A stretch of DNA of 64,000 nucleotides from contig VTFK01000054.1 of assembly GCA_009617715.1 (NCBI GenBank), positions 1,302,001 to 1,366,000 of the forward strand. Reading direction: 5' to 3'. A program made the translations under genes and the position numbers. The DNA is from Plectrocnemia conspersa (lineage: Eukaryota; Arthropoda; Insecta; Trichoptera; Polycentropodidae). A model generated the notes under the pieces. That model made no database searches. It saw only the letters and a program-made list of their open reading frames with translations, and was not told the origin of the DNA. The number at the start of each line of letters is the position of its first letter. The first letter of the stretch is position 1. Below, one piece after another: positions 37,514 to 48,500 of the stretch.

Positions 37514-37630
37514 ATGTCGTACACGATTATATTATGTGCATTTTCTGCACTACCATTATGTACTGAATCAGATGGCGAAATAAATAAATCTATCCATGGA
37601 AATCGATACGCTGAATGTGCGTTTATTTGA
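37514..37630 (+). CDS. Candidate small secreted-protein start exon
   Basis: A 38-codon frame whose first residues MSYTIILCAFSALPLC look like a signal peptide, then TESDGEINKSIHGN and a stop at 37628. It follows a CpG-richer promoter-like patch. A gtgcgt at about 37617 could be a donor, making this a first exon. The frame is short and has no homology I can name. Confidence 0.2.
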   Translation: MSYTIILCAFSALPLCTESDGEINKSIHGNRYAECAFI

Positions 37631-38253
37631 ATACGTTCGAATTGTTGGGAAATAATGTGGATTTCAATAAATTTTGTAGGATGCTGATACAGATCTATTT
37701 AGTATAAATCTGTAACGATTATACATGTATTTTTATTACTGTTAAATATACATAAATTTACAGCAGTAACAATATTTTGCATTGTGAGTTTCTTCAGTCT
37801 TTAAAAATCTGCAAACGTATGACCATATATTTTGTTACGAGCTCGAACTCAAGCTTGAGTAAAAATCTTTTATTCTAAGTAATTTAAATTTAAGATGAAT
37901 TGAAACTAACTCAAGTTTTATAATTTATAAATAAAAGTATATAACATTATTATCTTCTTATAATGGTGTCGCCACTATTTAAGATAGTACATAGTAATTT
38001 TTCGCGTCTAAGGACCAACATTTTTAGATTGGTTCGCACAATAGCTAATCACAACGGTAATATTATAATTTGTGGTAGATTTTAAAAAAGGTTGCTCAAC
38101 TGCAAATGCGGAAAAAAAAATAATCTCCGTTCATCTGTAAGCTATTAGCTAATAGAATACCAAAAAAAGTTGCAGTTAAAATTAAATCCAAAAAGTTTTA
38201 ATTACATCGGAAAAAATTGGCCGTGGGAGGTCCTCATCAGAGTCCAGGCTTAC

Positions 38254-38397
38254 ATATCCAGGTATGCAAAGCTTGCTATCATTAAGCCAATTGCTGCAGT
38301 CGTTTCTTAAAATGGCGAAATAGGTACACGCCTTTAGTAAGCGACATTCGCTTGATGGGCATTGTCCAAGGTCGTATTGCATTGCAACGGAAATCAT
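38254..38397 (-). CDS. Candidate Cys-containing exon of unknown gene
   Basis: The minus-strand frame starts at an ATG (38397), contains GQCPSSECRLLKACTYF and NDCSNWLNDSKLCIPGY, and ends exactly at a strong donor (gtaagc) after 38254. The frame stays open about 70 bp upstream of the ATG (including a LCCETVTD stretch), so the exon may be longer with an acceptor near 38450. The Cys spacing does not fit a VWC domain, so I do not assign it to cv-2. It could be a CLIP-like or other Cys-rich module. Confidence 0.3.
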
Positions 38398-38764
38398 GTT
38401 GATCCGGTGATTTATTATATCCGTGACCGTTTCGCAACAAAGAAATATTCTCTCAATGACGGAGAATATTTACAGTAAGAACTTTTAAAATTTATGCGTT
38501 TTTTTCTGGTCGTAATGAAGGCTGTGTGTGTGAATCTCATTCTTTACGCTATTTTTTTGCCTTGTTGATGGATGATCATTTTAGTCACAGTAAATTAATT
38601 AATCAGTCTGTTTTGGCTGCAAATTCACACTATTTCAGTCCGGTTAAAACCCGAAAAAATCGCAATTTCACAAAGCGCCTTAAGAAAACAGACATTTTTG
38701 GAAAATAAAGTCAAAGTACATCATTCGTAATCAAATAATTTTTTCATCATCAATATTGTAATAG

Positions 38765-38870
38765 TAGGGCATCCAAATACCCGGCCTAATTCATTACCCG
38801 GTTATACGGGTATTTTAAAGGAAAGAACCGGGTACCCGGTTGGGTTCCGGGTAATTTTTGTAAGCCGTTA
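38765..38870. repeat. Cluster of CCGGGTA / TACCCGG motifs
   Basis: Within about 90 bp the heptamer TACCCGG or its complement appears several times in both orientations, including the palindrome CGGGTACCCG. Clustered subterminal motifs of this sort are typical of DNA-transposon ends, but a matching second end was not found. Confidence 0.4.
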
Positions 38871-39879
38871 AGAGTCCAATTTTTATTATATTTGAATATT
38901 TGATTAAATATGACGTGATATATTTAATTTTACTTTAATAATTAATATTATTTAAAAAAAAAGGTATTGAAATAAAATCAATATATTATGTAATTATTAA
39001 TACTTTACTCAATCAAAATATTTTTACATTCCATCGGTAGGTACATATATACATATACTTACATACTAAATACATGTGTAACAGTACAAAACCGAAATTT
39101 TTATTTTAACACATATTTGGTTTGTCTAATATTTGTACATGGTTAAAGATATTTAATATAAATTCAATGTCCACATCTGTAGAAATAGGAAGCCTATGTG
39201 CCTCTATTGCGAATTCTTTACTTCTTAAAAAATTCTGATGTTTCACTAGATGCTTGAAATATTTCATTAAAAATTATAATTTGTTCAAAATATTTTTTTT
39301 GTATTTTTTGTGAACATGGACCGGACTGAAATTAAACATTTTTTTTGGTTCGGCTCCGATTTTTATTCCGACAAAAATAACGGTTTCTCCCTCTAAAACT
39401 GCAAAGTAAATTGTGAGTAGTCCCTGAAAAATAAAAATAAAAGTTCGGAAATTTTTTGAACAGCTCACGTATACTAAAACTGGCCGCCGTAAATTACGTT
39501 AATTGAATCGGCGTTGCGATGCGACGACCGGTTATATTTTACCAGTCGCCAACCGGTACTGACGAACTGGACCGGTAGCGAATCGGACGTGTCCGAAATT
39601 GGATTGGAGCACTTTTTAAGAGTGTGCAATTTTACGGCTTCGGTAATTTACGGAGCCCTTCCGCGGTTTTAATTTTTTGGGTGAGAAGTAATGAATCGTA
39701 AGCGAAGAGCCGCGAGCTATCGAGTGGTACGCCGAAGAAATGCTCTTAAATATGTTAAAACAAAGTTTAATATATATAACAAACTAAAAAGTCAATACTC
39801 TGAATGTTTACTACTTTATTTTATCCAACTTGTCATTTCAATTTAGTCCTATTAAAGCTATAACGATTTTTAATTTTCA

Positions 39880-40425
39880 TGGAAAAACAATGATTCCGGG
39901 CCTCATGACAAAAATGGCATTTTATATATTTTTTAACATCGTAATTTAATCTATTGAATACATAATAATAGGTACGAGTTAACCCTTTCTATGCTACAAA
40001 TAAACACAGAAATTAGTTGTGACGTATTTTCTGAAATAATATTTTATGAAAAATATTTCAATTAGGCATTAAAAATTATTAAAAATATCTACTCATAATA
40101 TTTACTTGATAATAAGTCGTGTTTTCTTTGCTGCTCAGTGTTGCCATATAGTATATTTTTACTCCAGGTTAAAAGTATAATAATAAAATCATGCCATCGA
40201 GATGAAAACGCTCGATTATTAAGCGTTTATATTAAGACTTTTTTTAACAATATATATGATATAAGTGAGAATTGAATAAAGTACATATAAACCAAATTTT
40301 GCTCAATTGGATGGCGCAAAAAACAATTATCCCTTTTCAAAAGTCAAAAATCCACGCCAAAAGCAATAAAATCGTGCCGTCGCCATCGCAGTGGGAACGC
40401 TCGTTACCGAGCGTTCTATACTATG
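39880..40425. mobile_element. Fold-back repeat family, copy C (left half)
   Basis: Starts with AATGATTCCGGGCCTCATGAC as in 54523. It shares AATAGGTACGAGTTA, CTATGCTACA-ATAAA, the CAGTGTTGCCATATAG block and the CAAAAGCAATAAAATCGTGCC arm, and ends in the core GGGAACGCTCGTTACCGAGCGTT. It is truncated just past the centre of the palindrome. Confidence 0.7.
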
Positions 40426-40987
40426 GAGACGCAGAAAAAATCTTTTAGTTGCTTCTATTTTTTTGAGCTCCTGTTTACTCATTTTCCTCCACAAAAATGC
40501 ATCTGCTAACGCACTGCATTGGAATACATCTGAGTATTGTAATGCTTCTTTGATCCTTAAGTCCCAAAGTACTTTGGCGTAATATACGACCGTAATGTTA
40601 TTAAAAATTACAAAGGCACAAGTTGCTTACGACAGCCCTGGCGACGTTGAAAAGTTAATTTTCGTCATTGTATGAATGCTATAGAGTGATGGTAATTTTA
40701 AGCGTTTCTCTATAGATGGTTCTATATTCCTTAAATCTTGAAATATGGATTTTTGCGAGGGCTTGTTAGGAAGCTCGTGGTAATAGGATCGTGTCTCGGC
40801 GTCTGAGACACAGATACATTTGACTATTCAACTCAAAAATATTTTCCATCTGACGAATAGAACAGAAAAAAATTGGACTGTAATGTCTGCACTACACTCT
40901 CTGTAAGTTATCCGAACCGAAGTTACAACTGAAGTCACCCGAGACCTACGACTTCAAGTAAGCGACCACACTGCCACAAATTTCATA

Positions 40988-41027
40988 TGCCATCCGGACG
41001 GCGGCCGTGAATGACGTCCGGATGGCA
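40988..41027. other. Perfect 12-bp hairpin
   Basis: TGCCATCCGGAC at 40988-40999 pairs with GTCCGGATGGCA at 41016-41027 around a 16-nt GC-rich loop. A second outer pair (ATATGCCA at 40985-40992 and TGGCATAT at 41045-41052) competes for the left arm. It is isolated in AT-rich DNA. Confidence 0.5.
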
Positions 41028-41479
41028 GCTTCTGTCACGTACAGCTGGCATATTTGCGCGCGATCAAAAAATGCACCAAATAATCGCAATTTTTAAATTG
41101 TCATTTTATTAAGTTTGTGTGGGCACTCACCAATACAATATCAGTGAAAACTTTTCGGTCGTAAATATTCAATTTACGCAAAATCTTTGTCGGCTTTTGC
41201 AAAATGCCATAAGGCATTAAAATTATACTTCAAAAAACGAACACTACATCTGTGACTATCCTAGAATTTGTCGCCATCGATTCTAAATAAGAATTCGTTA
41301 TGGTGTGACATTTATATAAACCGATCTAGGAAAATACATAAGGATATTCGAAACAATTTTTTTAACAAAATCAAGTACCACTAATTATTTTTTAAAGATT
41401 TATTTTATATGAAAAAAAAATATAATAAAAATATCTGTTAGAAGAATATAATATCAAAAATATAATTAATCCCTTTTGG

Positions 41480-41830
41480 TGCCCTAAAATATTCAAAGAT
41501 GCCAGTAAGAGTCTGTTGAAGTCCCCGATAAGCATGTGGTATTATAACTTGACTACGTGACCACGATGCAGCGCTCGACATGCGTGTTAACCATAGGACG
41601 CCTACGCGCATACTGAAATTGAACCAAGTTACTCGTTCTATCTCAGTTTGCGAAAAACCATATCATTATCTCTCTCACTGTCGTCGCTTAGCACGCAAGA
41701 GAGCGAAAGGGAAAGTATCTCACCGCTCGCGCTCGAAAGAGCAGCTCCGACTTCGGTCCGTTTGCCGACAATGTTCGGAGCTTGGCCAACTTCCAGAGAG
41801 TGTAGTACAGGCATAACAAGAAATGTAATG
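41480..41830. other. CpG-richer patch, possible promoter or old element
   Basis: Contains CTCTCTCACTGTCGTCGC, GAGAGCGAAAGGGA and CTCGCGCTCGAAAGAGC. The composition is quite unlike its flanks. Frames are open on the + strand but have a repetitive Arg/Ser-rich look. It could be a promoter or leader exon (cv-2 runs on the minus strand from somewhere upstream of 36636), or the end of a retroelement. Confidence 0.25.
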
Positions 41831-42535
41831 AAAACAGCGTGAATTCAACAAGCTTTAAAACGTCTTCAGTGTGCTGTTTTAATTTAATAAAATCAATGAA
41901 TCTTTCCTTGATGGAATAATTATAATATTCTGTAATATAATACCATATTTTATAATTTGAGTCATTTGCTTACTGTGAGCACAAGCATAAGAAATGAAAA
42001 AATACTTTGCATATAACTAATGAACTTTTTATAACTGATAAACTTTGAATCTGAAAGCTTAGAGTTGAGAAAAAACTGAGAAGAAACGCCGTGTTTCAGA
42101 CATATCAAGATTTTTTGAGATCCACCAATTTATAACAAAATTTTCACTGTAAGATAATTACAAATAAAACATATTTAAAAATATAACAACTTCCCATAAT
42201 TTTTAGTTATGCATTAATTTAATTTATTTGTTAAATCTTTATATATTAACAGAGTCCATAGATTAAGATGACTTATTTATTAAATAATATTTATTCAAGT
42301 AATAAGGTTTTTTTGATAAATATGTAAAATGCTGCAAATTTTTATAAATAAAAATACTGTTGCAAAATGTGATATTTTGTACCAACTGAGTAAGTCAATC
42401 AGACGTAATGAATACTCACAAATAAGTATTGTGTTAATCACCAGACTGAAAATCTAGGAATCGGTGACATCTATATTATTAATTATAAACTATTATGTGC
42501 TGTAAAATTTATAATCAATAGATGTTTTTTAATAA

Positions 42536-42606
42536 TAACGCCAGGGCTCGAACCCGCAACTTAGAGTTACTAGTCTGAGACGTTACGGACTACGCTATTC
42601 CGTCCT
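42536..42606 (-). repeat. tRNA-like SINE head (or decayed tRNA)
   Basis: The minus strand carries an A-box-like TAGCGTAGTCCGTAACG, then ACTAGTAACTCTAAG, then a B box GGGTTCGAGCCC with spacing as in a tRNA. The acceptor stem does not close and the anticodon stem is poor, so it is not a working tRNA. The pattern is that of the tRNA-derived head of a SINE. Confidence 0.55.
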
Positions 42607-43404
42607 ATATATTAATTACAAAATAATTATACATTTTTGCAACGTAATAATGTATAATAGTAGATTGTCGCCCATGACTTTGGAAACCATTGCTCTATAT
42701 ATAACACATTGCAGTACATAGAGTTGGATATCTATGTTTTAAATCAGTTAATAGCCCTTGTTTGTCAACAAGCTGGTTACGTGGTCGTGGCTCGGGGGTG
42801 GTAGTGGGTGAGTATTGATATGCATGAATTTGATACTTATAAATACTAGAAAACACACGCGTATATAAATAGTCGCAAAACAGTTATGCAAAATGTCGTT
42901 GTCATGACGCGGCTAATGTGAGCAGCACACAATAAAACTAAAACATCAACTAGCGAATAATTCAGATCGGAAAACATTATGTAGATTAACACTTATATAT
43001 AGTACACACATGTGAATTTCTATGCCCACGTTGTATCTTGGTATTGAGCGCGAAATGTATGCAAATTGTGGTTTTAATTGTGCAATTTGATTTCTCAATC
43101 TATCGCAAAACTGGACTGCGTCAATTAATAATAATGTGAAATGGAACGATTTTAAATGCTAATTCAATGTAAGCATTAGATGTCTTAATACATTTATCGA
43201 GAATACGAGATAAATGTGATATTAATAATATTATTTGTATTTAAGATTAAACGTAATATAGTATTAATTTAATACAATTACTCAGTGATCATTTATCTGC
43301 ATTAAATTATTAAAGGCAAGTTACCCTAGAAAGTATTTGATATAGTAAAACTACTTTAAAGACAATTCAGTTAAATCAAAAATATAAACTGAGCCAACAC
43401 ATAA

Positions 43405-43790
43405 AGAAGATCAAAGTATTTTTAAACCGAAATTTGGTCAATAGAAGGGCGCAAAAACAATTATCACTTCTCAGAAGTCAAAAATTCACGTCAAAAGCAA
43501 TAAAATCGTGTCGGCGCCGTCGCAGTGGAAACGCTCGGTAACGAGCGTTTCTGCGACGGCGACGCGACGATTTTATTGCTTTTGACGTGGATTTTTGACT
43601 TCTGAGAAGGGATAATTGTTTTTTTGCCCTCTCCTATTGGTCAAAATTCGGTTTAGATGTACTTTATCCGATTCTCACTAATATAAACGCTAAATAATCG
43701 AGCGTTTTTACTGGGCAAATTCACTATATGGCAACACTGAGCATCAAAGTAAACAAGACAGATCTATGAGTAAATATTTTTTTTAAATAT
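43405..43790. mobile_element. Fold-back repeat family, copy D with near-perfect palindrome
   Basis: Left arm at about 43424-43538 and right arm at about 43541-43665 are close inverted copies around the centre ACGCTCGGTAACGAGCGT. Both run from a CAATAGAAGGGCGC / CTCTCCTATTGG end through TTCTCAGAAGTCAAAAATTC and CAAAAGCAATAAAATCGTG. On the right it continues into an inverted CTATATGGCAACACTGAGCATC block, shared with copies C and E. A transcript would fold into a hairpin of more than 100 bp. Confidence 0.8.
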
Positions 43791-44331
43791 CGACAGTTTT
43801 AGTTTAGTAAATAATCTAAAACTTAATTCGCTTCTAAATAAATTTACACGATCAGGTATTTGAGTCACCGTCGTCAGTATATAAATAAAACAAACACTAA
43901 CTGTAAAACAATTCAAAACATCCGATCAAAAAAAAAATCAAAGCACAAAAATGACGAGACATTATGTTAAACATAAGCTAACATTGTACATGCGCAAATA
44001 AAAAAAAAATGTCGCATACATTTTTTTGTCCAACGGCTCGCGCTCAACCCACAAGAACAATAGACGGATCTTCGATTTACATATATATAAATATATATAA
44101 AAATAGAAACAAAAATTCATAACTATTTTTTATATCTCACGGCTATTTATGCGGAATTAACTTCAGTCGCCCACGTTTCGTAAGAAAACATCGTTAATAA
44201 CGAATCGATTAGTCGCCGAGAGAGACAAGTGTTCGATCGATATGCATCCTTAGAACGTTTGTGAAATATAATGCAGCAATTACCGGTAACAATGGCGGCA
44301 AGCGCATAATGCGAACGGAGATAATCCATAT
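43791..44331. other. Flank upstream of candidate exon at 44332
   Basis: AT-rich to about 44020, then two CpG-containing patches (44030-44065 and 44155-44330) that may be a promoter and leader for the + strand frame at 44332. At least one short upstream ATG frame is present. Confidence 0.25.
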
Positions 44332-44497
44332 ATGGCCAACGAGACCGGTTCGCCAACGGTACAATTCAATATCACTGTCAACGACACAACAGCCAAAACA
44401 GCGAGGCTGTATTGCGAAATGGACAATGCAATTTCGATATATGGACACGCGATAGACGAGGCGATAATGTCTAGTGTACGAGTGGAAAAAGTGCAAG
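44332..44497 (+). CDS. Candidate first coding exon of unidentified gene
   Basis: ATG at 44332 opens 55 codons (MANETGSPTVQFNITVND, then TTAKTARLYCEMDNAISIYG, then HAIDEAIMSSVRVEKVQ) ending in phase 1 at a gtattt donor. The amino-acid make-up is balanced and the base composition clearly differs from the AT-rich DNA that starts right after the donor. I do not recognise the protein. No second exon was found downstream in the window. The opposite strand is also open, so the strand is not certain. Confidence 0.35.
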
Positions 44498-45254
44498 GTA
44501 TTTATTATTCAATAAGCAGATTTAATCCGTATATTATTTTAATAAATATTTGCGAAACATTCAGGTGCCAAATATTTTTTTTTTGGAACAATAACATCGT
44601 CTCTGACAAAATATCGCCTTTGTTTTTGACAAAATATCCGCTTCTGGAAGCTTCCTAAATATTAATATAATTTTTACACCACCCGGAAATTTATTCCAAT
44701 AAAACATATTACTCATTATTTTTTGTTCGTTACGATTATCCGAAAGAACCTTATGAGAAAGGAGTGCGTAGAAAATTGTAAATTGTTTGTTAAAAATGCG
44801 ACATATTTTTCTTAAAAACATATTTTTGTGATTGGGATGAGATTTATTTAAATTATTGCACGTTTAATATTAATTTCAGAACATCGCAATAATATTTATT
44901 TTCGAAAGATTCATCTCTCGTATAGTAATTAATTTCTACTCATAAGTTATAAATGCTTATGTAAATATTATAGAATAAAAAGTACGTGATACTACGTAAC
45001 CCTTTTAATGCAAAATAATTTGGTTTCACATATGCAATTAAAAAAAATTGATTTGCATTTTTAATAAATTATGTTATACATATTTTTGTGTACTCTCAAT
45101 GATATGAGGTAATAAAATGCAATAATATTTAGTTGTTAAAACAGTAAAAAAATATGTTTTTAATATTTAATTACTTAAAAAATTAAAATATAAATCATCT
45201 GTGAACAATATTATATATTATCAACTAGTACAACCTATCTTAAGCAACAAAAAA

Positions 45255-45530
45255 TAACATTGCATTATTTTCCAATGAAAAGCGATTTTTATAAAAAGGT
45301 TCATTTTGCGATTTTTTTCAAATACGTTTTTTATTTATATATAATTATTGAGGCTTACTTATTTCTAATTGAATACCAATTTCCAGTAAAGCATACTCTG
45401 TATGCAATACTTGCTTTTTCATTCCGCCAGCCATCCGTATCATAAAAAAGGGATGTTACACAACAGAATTACTAAGAACTGCTTGGTATTGTTCGATTTG
45501 CCTGAGATTAAGCGAATGTATTTATTTTAT
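45255..45530. repeat. Diverged direct repeat, copy 1
   Basis: Shares with 45575-45825 the ordered landmarks TTTTTTTCAAATACGT, GTATGCAATACT(T)GCTTT, CGCCAG(C)CATCC-TATCATA, AACAGAATTACTAA / AACATAACTAATGGGAACTG and GATTTGCCTGAGAT. It is non-coding. A third, inverted piece lies at 63700-63810. Confidence 0.65.
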
Positions 45531-45574
45531 GATCGAAAATATCGAAAATGTTAAATAATGTTTTTTTAAAACAT

Positions 45575-45825
45575 ACATTTCACGCATTTTTTTCAAATAC
45601 GTATTTTATTTTAATTATTAATAATAATTAACACAAATTTTTAGTGAATGGAAAATATGTCTGAATGGAAATTGTAGAAAGAATTTCGTGTATGCAATAC
45701 TGCTTTGGTTTTCACTTCGCCAGTCATCCCTATCATACAAAAAGACGCAGTCATTTCTCTGTTACATAACATAACTAATGGGAACTGATAGATATCGTTA
45801 GATTTGCTTGAGATAAGCATTACTT
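45575..45825. repeat. Diverged direct repeat, copy 2
   Basis: Partner of 45255-45530 in the same orientation, about 310 bp apart. It ends some 20 bp before the TA-flanked MITE at 45848. Confidence 0.65.
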
Positions 45826-45847
45826 ATATGTATGTTGACACGTCGTA

Positions 45848-46601
45848 GAGTACGCTCGGGATAAGGATTCCGGTTTGTTATTGTGTGCGTGAACTGTGTG
45901 GCTCAAAACAATTTCGCTCAGAATATTTTTTTTTTTTATTTTAAAAGAAAATATATGTTTATTTAACATACATACATCTGAGCTAAGTTGGAAATTTCAA
46001 CGGACAATTAAAAATATAATATATAATCGAAAAAAACAGGCATTGATGTCATTAATTAAATATTTGCAAAATTCAAAATCTTTCACTAGTCAAAAAAATA
46101 ATGAAGTCCTTAGCTATTTTTCAAAAGAAAAAAAATATAAAATGGGGAAAGAAATTATTCGCAGATTGTTTAATGGCTCGACGACTCTATTAAATCATTA
46201 GATCCATTGAATAAATTAAAATATTATCATTGGCGCAACGATAAGAATATTAACTTTTTTAAGTCTTACAGAGATTAGTGTAAAAAAACCAACAACGTAC
46301 GGATTAATGGAAAAATAATTAAAATATTTTAATCCACGGGTAAGAGAACGAATATCTTACAGCGTATATTTGAAGCCTTGATATCACCAATATCAACACA
46401 AAATTATTTAAAATAAATCACTAGAGAAGATCGAACTTCTGTGCCATACTGCACTTTAATGATGAATACAGCGTTGACGAATCAGCGACTGTCCTTAAAA
46501 GAGAAAGCGAGACAACGAAGTACACGCTAAATCGCTTCTCCCTCTCATATACATGTACACGCACACAATAACAAACCGGCATCCTTATCCCGAGCGTACT
46601 C
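45848..46601. mobile_element. TA-flanked MITE, copy 1 (754 bp)
   Basis: Terminal inverted repeats of about 40 bp beginning GAGTACGCTCGGGATAAGG, and flanking TA on both sides. The interior has a frame with TSELSWKFQRTIKN and LIKYLQNSKSF on the left half, shared by all copies and perhaps a remnant of a transposase. The right part has a GAGAAAGCGAGACAACG block. Unlike copies 2 and 3, it lacks the nested 105-bp element (junction GATATCACCAATATC near 46380). Confidence 0.85.
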
Positions 46602-47249
46602 TACATATGTAAAAATATAAAAAAAAAGTTCTGATGCATTATTGATAATCAAATAAAATTAAAAATCGAGAGCTTTCTGTTGCATATATCTATCCATTTC
46701 TGGTAAAAAGCAATTCGTGAAGCGATAATAAATTACAACTAATTAAAATTAAGCTTCAAAATAAATATTTTTTTTATGATAATAAATTTAAAAAAAACAT
46801 AATAATAAATATACTTTACTGTATTGCATCTATTTTAAAATCAACTAAAAATTAATAATTTGGTTTATCCGTTTTTTTAAATAATTCGTGCCCTTCTCCC
46901 TAACATTAGCCCGGATTATCAGGAGTATTATGTATTCATATTTTTTGCTTAAAAAATAGGGATTACGGATATATTTACTTGCCATTGACTGATATAATTA
47001 GTTTATGTGCATTTTAAACACTTTACAGATATTGAAAAAAATAAGTATTCTAGTGCGTTCGAACTCATGATCCATTGATCGGTGAACAATTACTGTTACA
47101 GTGTTTTTTTTATCTAATGAAGATAATTGAATCGGTTGCACGGATTGTTGATTGCATTATAAATAATACATTGCGCACAATCACATGTCGGAAGCTTATG
47201 GCAAAAAGCCGTAAGTTACCTGGCGTCGGCGGCAGCGCCGGTGTCCGGT

Positions 47250-47470
47250 GACAGGTGGCGCCTCGCGGTTTCTTTTTTACCTCAGATTGGCATTCGCGCA
47301 CGCTCGCGGCAAGCCAAAACTAGAATCGATATTAATTTCAGCGCGCTTCGGAATCATGACATATAAACATAAATGCCGCACCAGGGCAGGGGCATGCAAC
47401 TTGAGGCTAGAGCGCACCGGCGCGGGAAGCAGCAGTGACACGGAAGAGCGCGGGAGCAATATTACACCAA
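47250..47470. other. GC-rich patch of unknown origin
   Basis: Strong contrast in composition (GGCGGCAGCGCCGG, CAGGGGCATGCAACTTGAGG, GCACCGGCGCGGG). Open frames on both strands reflect the lack of AT-rich stops. The CAGGGGCATGCAAC motif resembles a hAT end, but no partner end or target duplication was found. Confidence 0.3.
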
Positions 47471-47892
47471 ACCCTTTTTTATTAAAAAAAAACTCGATTG
47501 CAGCACTGATGATTATTAATTAAATAGTTACTGATAGATTGAGCCGTATTAAAAAATATATTAGTCGAGATTGTAAATGTCAAATATGATTTAAACAATT
47601 TCGAATAGAAAAATACAATACAATTTCGAATAAAAAAATCGTCAATAATCATGGATTTGGGTTTCTAAACCAGTTATTACCGAAATCAACTAACTGGTTT
47701 TACGATCATTTGAAAATAAAATAAAAACTGTTTTTTTGACACTGTTGATCATTTTTTACGTTTATTTTTAAATAAAATAAAAAATAATATTTTTTCCCAA
47801 AATCTAAGAATAACGCAAAAAATTTATGAATAAATAATTAAAAAATAAAAAACGGTTTTTTTGGCCCTAATTAAATCATAATCCTAGATGTG

Positions 47893-48500
47893 GGAGACAA
47901 GCAAAGATAGATAGTGTTGTCCTAGCTGCAGAATGAAACCAAATCCTAATCAAATTATCGAGAAAATAAAATAGTATGATTCAACAGTCCATAGACACAT
48001 TTAGAAGATTTGGAAGGCTTGGAGACAAGGTGTATGGATTCCACACAAATTGAGCGAAAATAACAATCGGTGCGTTTCCCCATATTTTTTTGATCTTGAA
48101 GCTGGCTGCCTTTTAATAATCGGAGATCTATTATAAAAATAATTGTAGAATAATGTGGTTATTTAAAAAGCAACTAGAAAAATCTACATCGAAGCCCGGA
48201 CTCACTGTAAAACACTTTTTTTGTGTTTGAAGAAATTGGAAAGGAATTGTGCATTATGAAACTCTTAAACCTGGCCAAAAATTAATGGACGGCTTCTGGA
48301 TGGATCATTTGCACAAAGATGTTAAAAAACAGGACTGCCTAAAAAAATAGGACTAAAATAGAAATTGACTCTCAATAAAATAAAGCAACTATTTTATGTC
48401 ATCCATTTTATTCTCTAGACCTTGCTCCTTCTAACTATTATTTATTTTGATCAATGAAACACTTCCTTGATGGGATAATTAAAAAAAACAGATGATGTGA
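47893..48500 (+). pseudogene. Mariner transposase relic 2
   Basis: Related to relic 1 and more decayed. It has AAGATAGATAGTGTTGTCCTA (KIDSVVL), a WKAWRQGVWIPHKLS-like block near 48020-48055, VHYETLKPGQ near 48247, an HLHKDVKKQ block near 48310, and a YSLDLAPSNY block near 48407-48437. In that last block the final catalytic Asp codon reads Asn. Many stops and frameshifts are present. Confidence 0.75.

Noticed and set aside
39274..39468. Minus-strand frame with LEGETVIFVG considered as the missing VWC1 half
   Set aside because: It has none of the CxxCxC cysteines that the first half of VWC1 needs.
44209..44496. 95-codon minus-strand frame over the 44332 candidate
   Set aside because: The Cys/Arg/Trp-rich translation is less protein-like than the + strand frame, and it lacks splice signals. 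Kept only as a caveat on strand.
45896..46201. 101-codon frame in MITE copy 1 as a host gene
   Set aside because: Present in all three MITE copies with shifting frames, so it belongs to the element.
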